Notes under the pieces: model-generated | The model's database searches: none | The model's input: only the letters and a program-made list of their open reading frames with translations | What the model was told of the DNA's origin: nothing | From: Spongiibacteraceae bacterium UBA5047 | GTDB taxonomy: Bacteria; Pseudomonadota; Gammaproteobacteria; Pseudomonadales; Spongiibacteraceae | Direction of reading: 5' to 3' | DNA length: 64,000 nt | Assembly: GCA_002415025.1 (NCBI GenBank) | Contig: DIBR01000034.1 | Location: forward strand, 268,920-332,919 | Program-made: the position numbers and the translations under genes | Shown: piece by piece, positions 15,178-23,206 of the stretch | Position numbering within the stretch: the stretch's first letter is position 1 | Layout: each line of letters opens with the position of its first letter

Positions 15178-16890
15178 TCAAAGTGTGGGGGTCAGTGCGT
15201 TGGGGTCATGCTCGCCAAACACATCGCGCATGGCATCGCACAGCTCGCCGTGAGTCGCATAGAGTTCTACCGCCTCCAGCATAGGCTCAACCATATTGGT
15301 ACTACCGCGCGCGGCTTCCCGAACTTTCTCCAACACCTTCTCTACTGCGCTATTGTCACGCTGCGCCTTGACGCGACTCAGGCGCTCTATTTGACGTTGC
15401 TCGGCGGCCTCGTCGTGACGGAAAATTTCAATCTCGCGTTTTTCATCTTCCTTCACCAGATAGTTCACGCCCACAAACTTGCGCTCGCCGCTGTGAAAAT
15501 CAGTGTTCATGGCTATCTGTTCTTCGGCTAACTGGCTTTGGAAGTAACCGGCTTCGATAGCGCCCAGCGCTCCACCCATCGCGTCAATTTTTGCCATTTC
15601 TTCAAACACGGCGTCTTCCAGCCGCTTGGTCATATATTCCACGTAGTAGGAACCGGCCAGCGGGTCGATGGTATCGGCCACGCCGCTCTCATGGGCAACA
15701 ATATGGTGGATGTTGGCGCCAATGGTAATCGCTTCTTCGCTCGGCAGAGCATGAGCCTCGTCGTACAGTGGCGTATTGATGGTGTGAGCACCGCCACCAA
15801 TAGCACAGGCCAGCATTTCAATACCCAAACGGGCAATATTGTTCAGCGGCTGCTGCAAGGCCATAGACATAGTGCCGGGCGAACTCATCAACCGCAGTTT
15901 CAGGGCTTCGTCGGCCGTCGCCCCGTACATTTCCTTCATCAACCGCGCCCAGACCTTGCGATAGGCACGCAATTTGCCGATGGCTTCGAAAAAGTCCATA
16001 TCAATACCGGTGATAAAACTCACCATCGGCGCCACGTCATCAATCTTGTGGCCGCGAGCCAACAGCTCGTCAATATAGGCGCGCGCCATCGCAAACGAGT
16101 AGGCAATTTCCTGCACCGGGTTACCACGCGCTGCGTAAATCTGCGCCCCCACAACGTTAAGCGGCATCCAGTTGGGATGATGTTTCATGCAGTATTCGAT
16201 CACGTCGCAGGCCAGCCGCAAGCCGTGCTTGGGCGGATAAATGTAGCGGCCAACACAGGTGTACTCCACCAATATGGTGTTGGGCATCATCAGTCGAATG
16301 TCTTCGAGCTTCTTGCCCTTTTTCTGCAAGGCCTTGATCAACATCGCCAGATTGACAGGCTGGGGCGCATTGCAAACCGACGTGATATTTTTGAGTTTTT
16401 CCAGCGGGAAATTAAGCGCCTCCTCCATATCCTGCAAGGTATCCAGCGCCATGCCCGCTCGCCCGACTTCGCCACGACACAGGGGGTTGTCGGAGTCGTA
16501 ACCATTGGTGGTGGGTAAATCGTATTCAATAATGATCGAATCAAGGCCCTGATTGACCATATATTCCCAGCGCTTGGCCGAATCTTCAGCGCAGCCAAAG
16601 CCACTCACCTGGGTCATTGCCCACAGGTCTGCGCGATAGCCCGCCGGTTTGGTTTCGCGGGTAAAGGGATAGGTACCGGGCATCCCCAGGTCACTGGCCG
16701 GGTCAAAGCCGATCTCATCGAGATCATTCTGGGTGTACACGGGCTTGATCTCCCAGCGCAGGCTCTGGGTTTTGAAGCTCGTTTTGCGCTCGCCACTGTC
16801 GGCAATAGCTGGCTCGTAGTATTGGGTCTTCCACAACAGGTCGGAATTCGGCTGCAGCTCCTCAACCACTTTGCTTTCATGCTTGGCCAT
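15178..16890 (-). CDS. B12-dependent acyl-CoA mutase large subunit, unusual substrate pocket
   Basis: 570-residue TIM-barrel catalytic subunit without a C-terminal B12 domain, as in IcmA/HcmA. Family blocks are clear: GTYPFTRE (72-79), SGFGCAED (96-103), YDLPTTNGYDSDNP (123-136), RYIYPP (215-220) and IDPLAGSYYVE near the C-terminal part. Aligning by eye to methylmalonyl-CoA mutase gives a constant offset of +6, placing Val95 at Tyr89, Glu122 at Ala116, Val213 at Arg207 and Gln250 at His244. Loss of Arg207 and Tyr89 argues against methylmalonyl-CoA. From memory, 2-hydroxyisobutyryl-CoA mutase has Ile, Asp and Gln at the first three sites. A hydroxyacyl-CoA or novel branched acyl-CoA is therefore possible; substrate unknown. 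Confidence 0.9.
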   Translation of the reverse strand: MAKHESKVVEELQPNSDLLWKTQYYEPAIADSGERKTSFKTQSLRWEIKPVYTQNDLDEIGFDPASDLGMPGTYPFTRETKPAGYRADLWAMTQVSGFGCAEDSAKRWEYMVNQGLDSIIIEYDLPTTNGYDSDNPLCRGEVGRAGMALDTLQDMEEALNFPLEKLKNITSVCNAPQPVNLAMLIKALQKKGKKLEDIRLMMPNTILVEYTCVGRYIYPPKHGLRLACDVIEYCMKHHPNWMPLNVVGAQIYAARGNPVQEIAYSFAMARAYIDELLARGHKIDDVAPMVSFITGIDMDFFEAIGKLRAYRKVWARLMKEMYGATADEALKLRLMSSPGTMSMALQQPLNNIARLGIEMLACAIGGGAHTINTPLYDEAHALPSEEAITIGANIHHIVAHESGVADTIDPLAGSYYVEYMTKRLEDAVFEEMAKIDAMGGALGAIEAGYFQSQLAEEQIAMNTDFHSGERKFVGVNYLVKEDEKREIEIFRHDEAAEQRQIERLSRVKAQRDNSAVEKVLEKVREAARGSTNMVEPMLEAVELYATHGELCDAMRDVFGEHDPNALTPTL

Positions 16891-16925
16891 GGCGTTTTCC
16901 GCGGCGCACCGCGCCTCTCATTTAG

Positions 16926-16954
16926 TAAGCAGTCTTTAATATAAACAGTGCTTA
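16926..16954. promoter_or_regulatory. 29-bp imperfect palindrome, candidate operator of the mutase operon
   Basis: Outer arms TAAGCA and TGCTTA continue inward as TAAGCANTNTTTA on both sides, leaving a 3-base centre; two mismatched pairs. It lies 36-64 bases upstream of the mutase ATG and overlaps AT-rich sequence that could hold the -10. Size suits a regulator with two DNA-binding units. In the 165-base gap 16891-17055 it is the only strong structure besides the tag ribosome site. Confidence 0.6.
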
Positions 16955-17055
16955 TTAATTAATCAAGCCCCCTCCTGCCGTCACCAGCAATGGCATTCAG
17001 TGCGCCGCGCCGCTATGCTCCGCAATCGATCTGTTCTCGAGTTTAGGGGGAGGCA

Positions 17056-17730
17056 ATGACGACCGTGTTTCAACGCTGCTATCAGCAGGCTCTGGACCAT
17101 CAGGGCGGTGAACAGGCACTCAACGATAAGCTGCAAAAGGCCAAATCCCCCGCCCAGTTGAAGAAAATTCCGGACGACCGCTATCTGGCTGAAATGGCGG
17201 CCTGCATTTTCCGGGCCGGCTTTGTGTGGCGTGTGGTGCAGGCAAAATGGGACGGTTTCGAAGAAGTTTTTAATGGATTCTTGCCCATCTGGGTAGCCTC
17301 GCGATCGCCGGAAGATATCGAGGACATGGCCAGCGACACACGTATTATCCGCAACCTCAGCAAGGTGAAGGCTGTGCAGGACAACGCACTGCTGGTACTG
17401 GATTTACAGCGTAGCCATGGGGGCGTAGGAGCCTTTCTCGCCAGTTGGCCGGAAGACGATATCACCGGCCTGTGGCTCTACCTGAAAAAGCACGGCAGTC
17501 GTCTGGGCGGCAACAGCGGCCAATATTTTTTACGCTTTATGGGCAAAGACACCTTTATTCTCAGTCGCGATGTCTGCCACGCGCTTAAACTGCAGGGCGT
17601 CATCGACAAGGACAACCCTTCCTCCCAGCGCGACTTGCGTAAAATACAGGACTGTTTCAACGAGATGCGCTCTGAAAGCGGTTGGCAGTTATGTCAGCTT
17701 AGCCGTATGCTGGCACTATCAATTGGATAA
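17056..17730 (+). CDS. DNA-3-methyladenine glycosylase I family protein
   Basis: 224-residue member of the HhH-GPD/Tag family. FRAGFVWRVVQAKWDGFEEVFNGF matches the family segment that in E. coli Tag reads like WxxVxxKRxxFRxAF, and RIIRNLSKVKAVQDNA matches the following helix. It would excise alkylated adenine from DNA. It is longer than and divergent from E. coli Tag (187 residues), and the zinc-binding ends of that protein are not evident, so it may be a Tag-like subgroup. A very strong ribosome site (GGGGGAGG) precedes the ATG. Divergent from the mutase operon. Confidence 0.82.
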   Translation: MTTVFQRCYQQALDHQGGEQALNDKLQKAKSPAQLKKIPDDRYLAEMAACIFRAGFVWRVVQAKWDGFEEVFNGFLPIWVASRSPEDIEDMASDTRIIRNLSKVKAVQDNALLVLDLQRSHGGVGAFLASWPEDDITGLWLYLKKHGSRLGGNSGQYFLRFMGKDTFILSRDVCHALKLQGVIDKDNPSSQRDLRKIQDCFNEMRSESGWQLCQLSRMLALSIG

Positions 17731-17734
17731 ATGA

Positions 17735-18163
17735 GTGGGGCATATTTTGCGAGGTTTAACCCTCTGTGTGGCGGTAACCGTTTTAACAGCCTGCGGCAGC
17801 GCGCCGAGTAATTCAGGGCTGCAGGAAGCCTTCAGCACCCGCATTTATCCCAATGACAGCAAAGTTTTTCGTTATGAGTTTTCGCGAGGCGATAAAACAC
17901 AGCCGCTGGTCCCCTACGACCAAAGCGGCGGATTCACCGACGGCCGCAGGGTATACAGCGCCGCCGAACTGCGCAAAAAAAATGAGCGCGCGCTGCAAAG
18001 CGGCGCTGAGCGCAAACTACTGGAAACCGGGTATTGCCGGGAAGGTTTTTTCGTTCTCGATACCTTGATCAGCTATTCAGGCGCGTCTCTGCGCGGCGAG
18101 TGCAAGGAAGCTGCCAGCGACGCCGACAGAACCAGGTTCAACCCCGAGACAGGTAACTTATGA
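17735..18163 (+). CDS. Small lipoprotein, first of a tandem paralogous pair
   Basis: 142 residues starting at GTG. A lipobox LTAC ends the signal peptide at Cys20, predicting a lipid-anchored envelope protein. The mature part contains DSKVFRYEFSRGD and, near the C-terminus, GYCREGFFVLDT...GECKEAASDADRTRF with two cysteines. The same elements recur in the next gene, so the two arose by duplication. It starts 4 bases after the tag stop and its own stop overlaps the next start (ATGA). Function unknown. Confidence 0.8.
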   Translation: MGHILRGLTLCVAVTVLTACGSAPSNSGLQEAFSTRIYPNDSKVFRYEFSRGDKTQPLVPYDQSGGFTDGRRVYSAAELRKKNERALQSGAERKLLETGYCREGFFVLDTLISYSGASLRGECKEAASDADRTRFNPETGNL

Positions 18164-18600
18164 ACATAAAGATTCGCGTATGCATGCTGGCCAGCCTGGC
18201 GACACTGGCCACGGCTTGCGCCAACACTGAACTGCAACACGATGAGACCGAAACCTTCGCCCCCCGTATCACCAGTGATGGCAGCAAATTGTTCAGCTAC
18301 CAGCTCGACACTCCCAGCGGCGGCGCGCCAAGCACCCGTCTGGTGTTTGACGCCAACGAAAGCACAGACACAAATACCGCCCCGGAAATGGCGCGCTACT
18401 CCGCAGAAGATGAGAAACAGCACATTGAAGTCCGCGTTATTGCACTGCTTGAGAAAAAGCTCTCGGTGACCGCCTACTGCCGCGAAGGTTATGTTCTGTC
18501 ACAGCGCGATATTGGTTTCAGTCGCTCGGTTGTTACCGGAGAGTGCCGGGAAACTGCAACTGACCAGGACCGCCAGCAATTTGGCAACAGCGCACACTAA
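18160..18600 (+). CDS. Small lipoprotein, second of the tandem pair
   Basis: 146 residues. Signal peptide with lipobox ATAC (Cys20). Shares with its neighbour the DGSKLFSYQLD element and the C-terminal AYCREGYVLSQRDIGF...GECRETATDQDRQQF, including both conserved cysteines, which may form a disulfide in the periplasm. Overlaps the first lipoprotein gene by 4 bases and precedes the kinase-like gene by 20 bases, suggesting one transcript. No known domain recognised. Confidence 0.8.
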   Translation: MNIKIRVCMLASLATLATACANTELQHDETETFAPRITSDGSKLFSYQLDTPSGGAPSTRLVFDANESTDTNTAPEMARYSAEDEKQHIEVRVIALLEKKLSVTAYCREGYVLSQRDIGFSRSVVTGECRETATDQDRQQFGNSAH

Positions 18601-18620
18601 CGCAAAACAAGGACGAGTCC

Positions 18621-19526
18621 GTGCCCGACCGCCAAACATTGCTGCGGCAATTTATCGCAGCACAGCGGCTCCCAGCCAGCTTCGAAGCACTTGCGCAAAC
18701 CTACTACTTACCTCTCATCGACTGGATTACCGGGCAGCGCATAGTGATTCCCGATCGCCCGCTGGTGCTCGGCATCAATGGCTGCCAGGGCTCGGGGAAG
18801 TCGACACTCGCCGGGCTGATTGCACACCTGCTGGGCTCCGGACAGGGCTGGAACGTGGCGATAGTCTCCATCGACGATCTGTATCTGACCCGATCCGAGC
18901 GCTCGGCACTGGCCGCAGAGGTGCACCCCCTGCTGGCAACCCGTGGCGTCCCCGGCACCCACGACTTTCGCTTGGGTCAGACATTGCTCGACACATTAAT
19001 ACAACAAGCCCGCGGAGATTGCACCGCACTGCCGCGTTTCGACAAAGCCAGCGATGATCGCCTGCCGGCATCGCAGTGGCCGGAGGTTTGCGACGCAGTT
19101 GACCTCATCGTACTCGAAGGCTGGTGCGTTGGCTCAAAGCCACAAAGCCCTGAAGCGCTGCGTGACCCGGTTAACGAACTGGAAGCGCTGGAAGACACAA
19201 ACGGTCGCTGGCGACAATTTGTTAATCAAAGTCTGTACAATTACCAGCCGCTGTTCGCCCGCCTGGATAAACTATTGTTGTTGAAAGCGCCCGATTTCGA
19301 CTGCGTATTCCGGTGGCGCGTGTTGCAGGAGGAAAAGCTCGCAGCGAAACAGCAGGGCGCCGGGAGTTCGGGGACAGCCCTGATGAGTGAAACGCAAATA
19401 GCGCGCTTTATTCAGCACTACCAACGTTTAACGCAGGCTAACATTGCGCAACTGCCCGACAGTGCCGATGTGGTCTTTCATTTAAATCAACATCACGAGA
19501 TAAGTGCAGCCTTCTACGCCCAATGA
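18621..19526 (+). CDS. P-loop kinase, D-glycerate 3-kinase-like
   Basis: 301 residues. Walker A GCQGSGKST is followed by SIDDLYLTRSER and RGVPGTHDF, the set that characterises the GLYK/Tda10/YggC-type kinases of the phosphoribulokinase/uridine-kinase superfamily; LIVLEGWCVG supplies the Walker-B-like strand. Glycerate 3-kinase activity is the family expectation, but phosphorylation of another small substrate is possible. GTG start with AAGGACGAG ahead. Its stop overlaps the MFS start (ATGA), linking the two. Confidence 0.85.
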   Translation: MPDRQTLLRQFIAAQRLPASFEALAQTYYLPLIDWITGQRIVIPDRPLVLGINGCQGSGKSTLAGLIAHLLGSGQGWNVAIVSIDDLYLTRSERSALAAEVHPLLATRGVPGTHDFRLGQTLLDTLIQQARGDCTALPRFDKASDDRLPASQWPEVCDAVDLIVLEGWCVGSKPQSPEALRDPVNELEALEDTNGRWRQFVNQSLYNYQPLFARLDKLLLLKAPDFDCVFRWRVLQEEKLAAKQQGAGSSGTALMSETQIARFIQHYQRLTQANIAQLPDSADVVFHLNQHHEISAAFYAQ

Positions 19527-20812
19527 AACAAGTCGTCGTCGCCCTATCATCGCTGTTTATCAGCATCGTACTGTTTGCCAGCGGCAACGCCTTCGTCAAT
19601 TCCCTGCTGGGCGTACGCATGACACTCGGTGGTGTCGACCCCATGACCATTGGCGCTGTGCTGTTCTTTTTCGCACTCGGTTTTGTGATTGGCTCCCGAC
19701 ATGCACAGAAAATCATCCAGCGCGTAGGACATATCCGCGCCTTTGCTGTTTTTTCGGCCGCTATCGCAATAGCGGCCATGGCCTACCCGCTTTCTTCGTC
19801 CATGATTACCTGGGGAGTATTGCGCTTCGCCAGCGGCATCGCCGCAGCAGGCTTGCTCATGACCGTCGAAAGCTGGTTTAGCTGCGTTGCCAGCGAAAAC
19901 AACCGTGGCACCCTCTTCGCCTTGTATCAAATCTGCTTTTATTCAGCCGTAGCCGGCGGCCAACTGTTATTGCAAGTTGCTCCACCGCAAGCCACTACCC
20001 CTTTCAACATTGCCGCCATTCTGCTGGTTGCTTCTCTAATCCCGCTGGCCATGAGCCGAATGCATTCACCGGTTCTCGAATCGATCGAGGCTATGCCCAT
20101 GCGTGACATTTTCAGGGAGGCGCCGCTTGGCATAATCGCCACTGTGATTAACGGGATTTTGATGAGTAGCTTCTATGCGATGGCACCGGTATTCACTACC
20201 GGCACCGGTCTCAGTGTGGAGCAAACCTCTATCTATATGGCGGTTGCCATACTGTCGGCCATGCTGCTCGCCTGGCCGATTGGCTATATTTGCGACCGCC
20301 GTGATCGCGCTCGCGTCATGCTGGTCGTGGCACTGATTGCTGCAGTCGCCTGCGGTGCGATTATAGCCCTTGGCACGATAGGATTTGTGATGCTGTGCGG
20401 CCTCACCGCGCTCTACTTTGGTCTGTCTTCATCCATATACGCCATTGCCGTTGCCATCACCCACGACCGGATGACGCACAACCAGATAGTAGGCGCGAGC
20501 GCAACGCTGCTCACCGCTTACGGAATCGGCAGCCTGATCGGACCGCTACTCAACTCGGCCCTGATGAGCGTAGCAGGGCCCGAGAGCTTTTTTGTGGCCA
20601 ACACCTGCCTGCTGGCAGTGCTCTTGGTCTTTATCGTGCGCGATATGCAACGCGTGCCCGCAATCACCCCCGAAGCCCAGGAAGGTTTCGTACCTATCTC
20701 ACCCGATGTTCTGCCGGTTATGGCCGAGATGGACCCGCGGAACGAGGAGTACAACGAAGAAGACCGCACGATCGACGATCTTTTTCAGGAGCCGGAACCA
20801 GATCCCGCATAG
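19523..20812 (+). CDS. MFS transporter, YcaD-like
   Basis: 429 residues with about 12 membrane segments and a hydrophilic, acidic C-terminal tail (about 390-429). GSRHAQKIIQRVGHIRAF is the loop 2-3 motif, and SGIAAAGLLMTVESWF with NRGTLFALYQI is diagnostic for the YcaD group of the major facilitator superfamily. Substrate unknown. Translationally coupled to the upstream kinase-like gene; a role in exporting or importing the kinase substrate is possible but unproven. Confidence 0.85.
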   Translation: MKQVVVALSSLFISIVLFASGNAFVNSLLGVRMTLGGVDPMTIGAVLFFFALGFVIGSRHAQKIIQRVGHIRAFAVFSAAIAIAAMAYPLSSSMITWGVLRFASGIAAAGLLMTVESWFSCVASENNRGTLFALYQICFYSAVAGGQLLLQVAPPQATTPFNIAAILLVASLIPLAMSRMHSPVLESIEAMPMRDIFREAPLGIIATVINGILMSSFYAMAPVFTTGTGLSVEQTSIYMAVAILSAMLLAWPIGYICDRRDRARVMLVVALIAAVACGAIIALGTIGFVMLCGLTALYFGLSSSIYAIAVAITHDRMTHNQIVGASATLLTAYGIGSLIGPLLNSALMSVAGPESFFVANTCLLAVLLVFIVRDMQRVPAITPEAQEGFVPISPDVLPVMAEMDPRNEEYNEEDRTIDDLFQEPEPDPA

Positions 20813-20960
20813 TGAGATAAAAGCAGCAAGTAAGCGGTCACTTCACTACCACTAACGATTCATGTATGCTGCTCTGGGCGCACTACGCAACACAATTCAA
20901 TTTATGTGTTAAAGGCGCCGCCGTCCGTCGCTAACGGGCAGGAAGAGGGGGCCAGATAAA

Positions 20961-21209
20961 ATGACAACGAGAACCACGGCCAGAATCAGTCACGATATCG
21001 CCATCAGCGGTGAGTATCTGGAAAAGGGCGAGAAGACAGAGCCCACACCGGTCTATCGCGAATTCGATGGTCTTGGCGAAGCACGCCGGAATATCCTGTC
21101 ACTCATTGCAGAGCGGCTGCGCGCCGAGAAGGCCTCGGCCGAATATAGAGACGTAGAACAGCAAGGCCCGGCGATCGTCAGCAAGATCAAGGTCAACCTG
21201 CGGGCCTGA
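20961..21209 (+). CDS. Small conserved-looking hypothetical protein
   Basis: 82 residues, soluble, charged, with a probable amphipathic helix at about 38-62 (EARRNILSLIAERLRAEKASAEY) broken here as EARRNILSLIAERLRA. A purine-rich ribosome site (GGAAGAGGGGG) precedes the ATG. No domain recognised. The 148 bases before it show no terminator or promoter that I can defend. Confidence 0.6.
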   Translation: MTTRTTARISHDIAISGEYLEKGEKTEPTPVYREFDGLGEARRNILSLIAERLRAEKASAEYRDVEQQGPAIVSKIKVNLRA

Positions 21210-21269
21210 TCGACAACGCCGCTTTCCCGGCACATTCCGGAAATCCGGCGCATCGCACTTCCTGCAGGC

Positions 21270-23129
21270 CTAGTGTCTGTCGTAAACCACACCTACCTGC
21301 GGCATATGCGCCAGACCAATGTCACGCGCATGCTCCTCGAAATCCTTGTTCTTCCAGAAGAATGCGCCGGGCATGGTCGTCGGGATAACGAGAACGTAGA
21401 ACAGGCAGCGTCCGATAAGCGCTACAGACAATACCGACACAAGCAACAGCGGGGCCAGCGTCAACAGCGGGGCCGCATAGCCAGATAAACCGTTCAACAC
21501 CAGCACAGCCACCGACAGCACGATATTCAAACCCAGCAGACCATTGCGCAGCCGGTAGCTCTTGCCGAACACCGTACACTGAATGTAGTGGGAGGCACTG
21601 CCTTCATTGTTAGCAGCATCCATCACCTGCGCATGACGCACCAAACCCATGCCTTCCAACACACAGCCTGCCAGCATCAACGCAACCGCAACCGTGATGG
21701 CTTGATCGACAGCCGAACCCGCCAACAGCAGGGCTGGCACACCCAGCAAGCCCAGTATCAAACCGCCCAGAGTCATTGCGCTGCCGACAAAACTCGCGCC
21801 CGTTTGCCAGTGGTCCCAGAAGGGACGCGCCGGTATGCGATAGCAGCGGACCATGTAGTAGAGCCCCACAGATCCGGCCGCCAGCCCCAGCCAACCCAGC
21901 GTTGTTGCCAACGTCGGGTAGCGGCCAAAATCACCCGCCAGCGATATAAAAACGGTGTTTTCGGGCAACACGGCCAACAAATGCAGGCCGGCAAAAACCA
22001 TAAATAACAGCATGCCCAAACCTTCGCGACACACCGGCGAGTGCCGCAAATTGTTAAAGCCCCGATAAAAGCGCCAGGGCTTGCCCAGATGTGTGGCCGA
22101 CATCAACATCCCAATACCCGCCAGACCAACGGCAATCGCCACCAGCGGCACGTATATCACCGATTCGCGCAATGCGACCAGGCTTTCAAGGCCAAACTCG
22201 GCCCCCAGAAAAGCGGAGAAAAACAGGCCTAGAGCTGCCTGGCTCACCAGGGTAAAGACCACCAACGGATTTTCGCGGGAGCTGAGGCGCGTCAAATTCC
22301 AGTGTTTGTCGACGCCTTTTTTCTGGTCGACCACGGGGCGGTAACCGCCCTTCTCGTCACGATGGTATTTGACCGGCATACCATCAGGGCGGGTCACCTC
22401 GTCGGGCATATTCTTAATTTGCTGGAAGCGAATATTCGGATGGGTAATGTCCGGGTCAGGAAAACCGGGAATACTGACCTTGGCTTGCTCGCGGTTGTCG
22501 GGCAAGTCTTCTACCACACCGAAGTTAAGGGCATTGCCCAAACAGGCAGAAACACAGGAAGGTTTCAAACCCACTTCCAACCGGTCGACGCACATATTGC
22601 ATTTGGACACCTGCCCCTTGATGGGGTCCAGCTGGGGGGCGTTGTAGGGGCACACCCAGGTGCAATAGCCGCAGCCAAAGCAGGTTTCCGGGTCCTGCAA
22701 TACCGCCCCATACTCTGCGTGTTTGGTATAGGCGCGTGTTGGGCAACCTTTGAGGCACACGGGGTCGTCACAATGATTGCAAGCCATGGAGATATTCATG
22801 CGCCGGAAATCGGGGTAGGTTCCGCCTTCCACATAACCCACGCTACGAAAACTGATATGGGCCGGGTTATCGTTTTTCTCTGAGCAGGCAGCTTCACACG
22901 CGTGACAACCAATACAATTGTCTGCAGTAAAGTGGAAAGCATGCTGCTTGTTCCGGTTCGGATTACTGCCAACTCCGGCCTCACCATTGATAAACATCTC
23001 GCGGTTGACGGGCGCTTCGCCGCCCGATCGTGCAATCAGGTCTATGGGTGCCTCATAATAATTAACCGCAGGCGCTTTCGGCTCTTTCAGGAAAGCGTAC
23101 TGGGGTTCGTCATCTCGTACTTGCCACAT
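21270..23129 (-). CDS. Fused ferredoxin (DmsB-like) and membrane anchor (DmsC-like) subunit of a molybdoenzyme
   Basis: 619 residues. An N-terminal extension (1-70) is followed by a four-cluster 4Fe-4S domain: Cys72/75/78/82, 117/120/125/129, 150/153/156/160 and 177/180/192/196. After a linker, about residues 295-600 form eight or so membrane helices of the DmsC/NrfD-like anchor class. It should carry electrons between the quinone pool and the molybdopterin subunit encoded 77 bases upstream. No Tat or Sec signal precedes the ferredoxin part. DmsB and DmsC are normally separate proteins; the fusion fixes a 1:1 stoichiometry. Confidence 0.88.
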   Translation of the reverse strand: MWQVRDDEPQYAFLKEPKAPAVNYYEAPIDLIARSGGEAPVNREMFINGEAGVGSNPNRNKQHAFHFTADNCIGCHACEAACSEKNDNPAHISFRSVGYVEGGTYPDFRRMNISMACNHCDDPVCLKGCPTRAYTKHAEYGAVLQDPETCFGCGYCTWVCPYNAPQLDPIKGQVSKCNMCVDRLEVGLKPSCVSACLGNALNFGVVEDLPDNREQAKVSIPGFPDPDITHPNIRFQQIKNMPDEVTRPDGMPVKYHRDEKGGYRPVVDQKKGVDKHWNLTRLSSRENPLVVFTLVSQAALGLFFSAFLGAEFGLESLVALRESVIYVPLVAIAVGLAGIGMLMSATHLGKPWRFYRGFNNLRHSPVCREGLGMLLFMVFAGLHLLAVLPENTVFISLAGDFGRYPTLATTLGWLGLAAGSVGLYYMVRCYRIPARPFWDHWQTGASFVGSAMTLGGLILGLLGVPALLLAGSAVDQAITVAVALMLAGCVLEGMGLVRHAQVMDAANNEGSASHYIQCTVFGKSYRLRNGLLGLNIVLSVAVLVLNGLSGYAAPLLTLAPLLLVSVLSVALIGRCLFYVLVIPTTMPGAFFWKNKDFEEHARDIGLAHMPQVGVVYDRH

Positions 23130-23144
23130 GCTTACAACCTTTTG

Positions 23145-23200
23145 GTCGGACGTCCGACGTTATATGTCTCTGATCTTTGCGTCAGACCTCTGAAGTCTGA
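23145..23200 (-). other. Two hairpins between molybdoenzyme and electron-transfer subunit genes
   Basis: GTCGGACGTCCGAC at 23145-23158 is a perfect palindrome, and TCAGAC/GTCTGA at 23182-23200 forms a second stem with a 7-base loop. Both lie in the 77-base intercistronic gap and neither has a U-tract, so mRNA processing or stability control is more likely than termination. Confidence 0.45.
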
Positions 23201-23206
23201 CCGGCC

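Noticed and set aside
15538..16518. 326-residue plus-strand open frame
   Set aside because: Lies wholly antisense to the acyl-CoA mutase gene, has no ribosome site or recognisable domain, and is His/Gln-rich as expected for a mirror of that coding strand.
15178..16890. Naming this gene mcmA/mutA (methylmalonyl-CoA mutase)
   Set aside because: The residues that bind the methylmalonyl carboxylate (Tyr89, Arg207) and His244 are all replaced.
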